This document shows, one piece after another, positions 62,910 through 64,000 of a stretch of DNA of 64,000 nt. The DNA is from Bdellovibrionales bacterium GWA2_49_15. GTDB taxonomy: Bacteria; Bdellovibrionota; Bacteriovoracia; Bacteriovoracales; Bacteriovoracaceae. The translations under genes and the position numbers were made by a program. The notes under the pieces are model-generated. The model ran no database searches, was not told where the DNA came from, and saw only the letters and a list, made by a program, of their open reading frames with translations. How positions within the stretch are numbered: the stretch's first letter is position 1; every line of letters begins with the position of its first letter. The DNA lies in the NCBI GenBank assembly GCA_001769855.1, contig MEPP01000025.1, positions 341,211 through 405,210 on the forward strand, given 5' to 3'.

Positions 62910-63275
62910 CTAGCGAGACTCCTCTAGAATTTTCTTGAGGAGCATTCGCTCTTCCATCGTGTACGTGTCCTCAGGTGTGTCACTTTGCTCCGAGATGGAA
63001 GTTGAGCTACCTACTCTCGCCTGCCTTTCTGGCGAGGATAGGCCTGATGAAACGCGATCTTTCTGCTCCGGGATATGATGCCCGATCAAATTGAGAGAGG
63101 TTTCTTTTAGGAATGTCCAAGCCTTCTTGGAATTTTTCACGATATATGTTTGTGCGATTTCGGTATAAGGTGCCACCCGGGCATCGATGCGGTCGAAGAC
63201 TGTACGTCCGCCAATATCCAGAGAGAGGACAAAATAACTGAGGCAAAAATAAAACATTAAACGTATCAACATCAT
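62910..63275 (-). CDS. Unknown protein with N-terminal signal anchor
   Basis: 121 aa. Hydrophobic N-terminus (RLMFYFCLSYFVLSLDIG), an amphipathic middle and a Ser/Glu-rich low-complexity stretch (about residues 75-105) before a charged C-terminal helix. It lies 12 bp after the CheY-like gene and is probably in its operon. No family recognised. Confidence 0.5.
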   Translation of the reverse strand: MMLIRLMFYFCLSYFVLSLDIGGRTVFDRIDARVAPYTEIAQTYIVKNSKKAWTFLKETSLNLIGHHIPEQKDRVSSGLSSPERQARVGSSTSISEQSDTPEDTYTMEERMLLKKILEESR

Positions 63276-63287
63276 AGATGACCTCTC

Positions 63288-63689
63288 TCAATTTTTATCA
63301 CCAAGGTGTAGCTGCATCATCCTATTCACAGACATCAAAAGCTCAGTTGCCCGAAATGGTTTTTTCAGAAAGTCGTTGGCACCATTTGAAATGGCTTCGA
63401 TCACTAGAGAGTCACTATATAAGCTCGACATCATGATAAGTCCTGCCTGAGCTTGATTTTCCCGGATCTTGTTGGCCAGTTCAAGGCCGCTTACATCGGG
63501 CATAACGACATCGATAATATAGAGATCAGCGGGATTATTCTGTAATAGTTTAAGCGTATCCTCAGCGGTAGCTACTTCGCCAATGACATTGTAGCCGGCA
63601 TCTTCCAAAATCTTCGCGATGGATTTTCGAGAGAAGTCTGAATCATCAATGACGACAATTTTAAAGCTTTTCTTAGAGTCGATATCCAT
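63288..63689 (-). CDS. CheY-like single-domain response regulator
   Basis: 133 aa receiver domain only. Acid pocket VVIDDSD (Asp pair), phospho-acceptor in LYIIDVVMPDVSG (second Asp), switch Ser in IMMSSLYSD, and Lys in DFLKKPF. No output domain, so it likely acts by protein binding (motility or kinase relay). No kinase gene is next to it. A TATACT lies about 15 nt upstream on the minus strand. Confidence 0.92.
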   Translation of the reverse strand: MDIDSKKSFKIVVIDDSDFSRKSIAKILEDAGYNVIGEVATAEDTLKLLQNNPADLYIIDVVMPDVSGLELANKIRENQAQAGLIMMSSLYSDSLVIEAISNGANDFLKKPFRATELLMSVNRMMQLHLGDKN

Positions 63690-63803
63690 AGGAAATTCTA
63701 CCTGTACATAAGTATACTAGAATGTGGGCAGGATAAGAAAAGATACAAATTGCCCATGGGAGGGCATAAACCCGATCGAGTTATTCAGGTATCGCAGGGC
63801 CAC

Positions 63804-64000
63804 TTATGCCGCCACTGGGGGATTATTGTCTCGAGGTTTGGTGGCCGGCCGTTTTATGGCACTTTTCTTGGCGAAATGCTTTTTCTTTTCGGTCCATCCT
63901 ACGAGAGCATTGTCGAGGACTTCGTCGAGAGTTTTTACCAAGATAAATTTCAACTCTTGTTTATACTTAGCAGGAATGTCGACTAAATCCTTTTCATTGC
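63804..64000 (-). CDS. Second Lon-type protease, C-terminal end (partial)
   Basis: Stop codon at 63804-63806; the gene continues beyond the window edge. The 64 visible residues read LVDIPAKYKQELKFILVKTLDEVLDNAL, the hallmark end of bacterial Lon protease domains (compare DLEDIPEEV...FHLVDxIDEVLxxAL), plus a basic tail of about 30 residues (TEKKKHFAKKSAIKRP). The complete lon at 25.5-28.0 kb is a different gene. Confidence 0.75.
   Translation of the reverse strand, partial: NEKDLVDIPAKYKQELKFILVKTLDEVLDNALVGWTEKKKHFAKKSAIKRPATKPRDNNPPVAA

Noticed and set aside
63750..63986. Plus-strand ORF of 78 codons near the right edge.
   Set aside because: It is the reverse of the Lon C-terminal coding sequence, whose motif match is better.
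1..64000. CRISPR arrays, insertion sequences, integrases, prophage genes, rRNA and tRNA.
   Set aside because: No regularly spaced direct repeats, transposase or integrase motifs, or RNA gene signatures were noticed on reading; a dedicated tRNA scan was not possible here.

Overview
The window looks like chromosome of an AT-rich, motile, Gram-negative bacterium of the Bdellovibrionota (Bdellovibrio / Bacteriovorax-like organisms). This rests on the gene mix, not on a marker gene: a type IVa pilus cluster, a separate Tad/Flp pilus cluster, tandem flagellins, many secreted proteins and a TIGR04552-type protein. The genus is not decidable from sequence alone. I saw no rRNA, tRNA, CRISPR array, insertion sequence or prophage.

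Layout. 1-9.9 kb: type IVa pilus (pilA on minus; an ABC exporter pair, then pilD, pilM-N-O-P-Q and a TPR protein on plus). 9.9-21.2 kb: aroQ, efp, accB, accC, an unknown helical-repeat protein, tamB and an Omp85-family outer-membrane gene, tightly packed on plus. 21.3-22.2 kb: rplM-rpsI with a clear promoter and terminator. 22.4-25.5 kb: three secreted proteins, including a matrixin-type zinc protease that seems to start at ATT. 25.5-28.2 kb: lon, converging on rpoZ. 28.3-37.8 kb (minus): an acyl-AMP ligase-like protein with damaged motifs, a small secreted protein, an oligopeptide-binding lipoprotein, alaS, recX, recA and pgpA. 37.8-39.0 kb (plus): a protein with residues resembling a RelA/SpoT synthetase fold. 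39.1-43.8 kb (minus): hydrolase, FHA protein, recG, greA and two small unknowns. 43.9-46.6 kb: UbiB-family kinase and a GNAT acetyltransferase. 46.6-48.7 kb: two flagellins, the first behind a sigma-28-type promoter, with a structured RNA segment between them. 48.7-51.7 kb: an SDR-like protein lacking the catalytic lysine, an unknown, and a polytopic membrane protein. About 51.76-51.94 kb (minus): a rod-like candidate 6S RNA. 52.1-60.0 kb: the Tad/Flp locus, with five prepilin-like proteins, cpaA, cpaB, cpaC, a CpaE-CpaF fusion and tadB. 60.1-62.9 kb: a secreted RHS/YD-repeat protein followed by three related tiny secreted peptides, two of them behind sigma-54-type promoters. 62.9-64.0 kb (minus): an unknown, a CheY-like regulator, and the 3' end of a second lon gene cut by the window edge.

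How they fit. The two pilus systems each bring their own prepilin peptidase. PilMNOPQ aligns and gates the IVa pilus, while CpaB/CpaC plus the fused ATPase and TadB would build the Flp pilus. Flagellins, pili, the RHS protein and the small secreted peptides suggest a surface and secretion island under alternative sigma factors. The strongest candidates for something undescribed are the three-peptide family next to the RHS gene and the RelA/SpoT-like protein at 37.8 kb.
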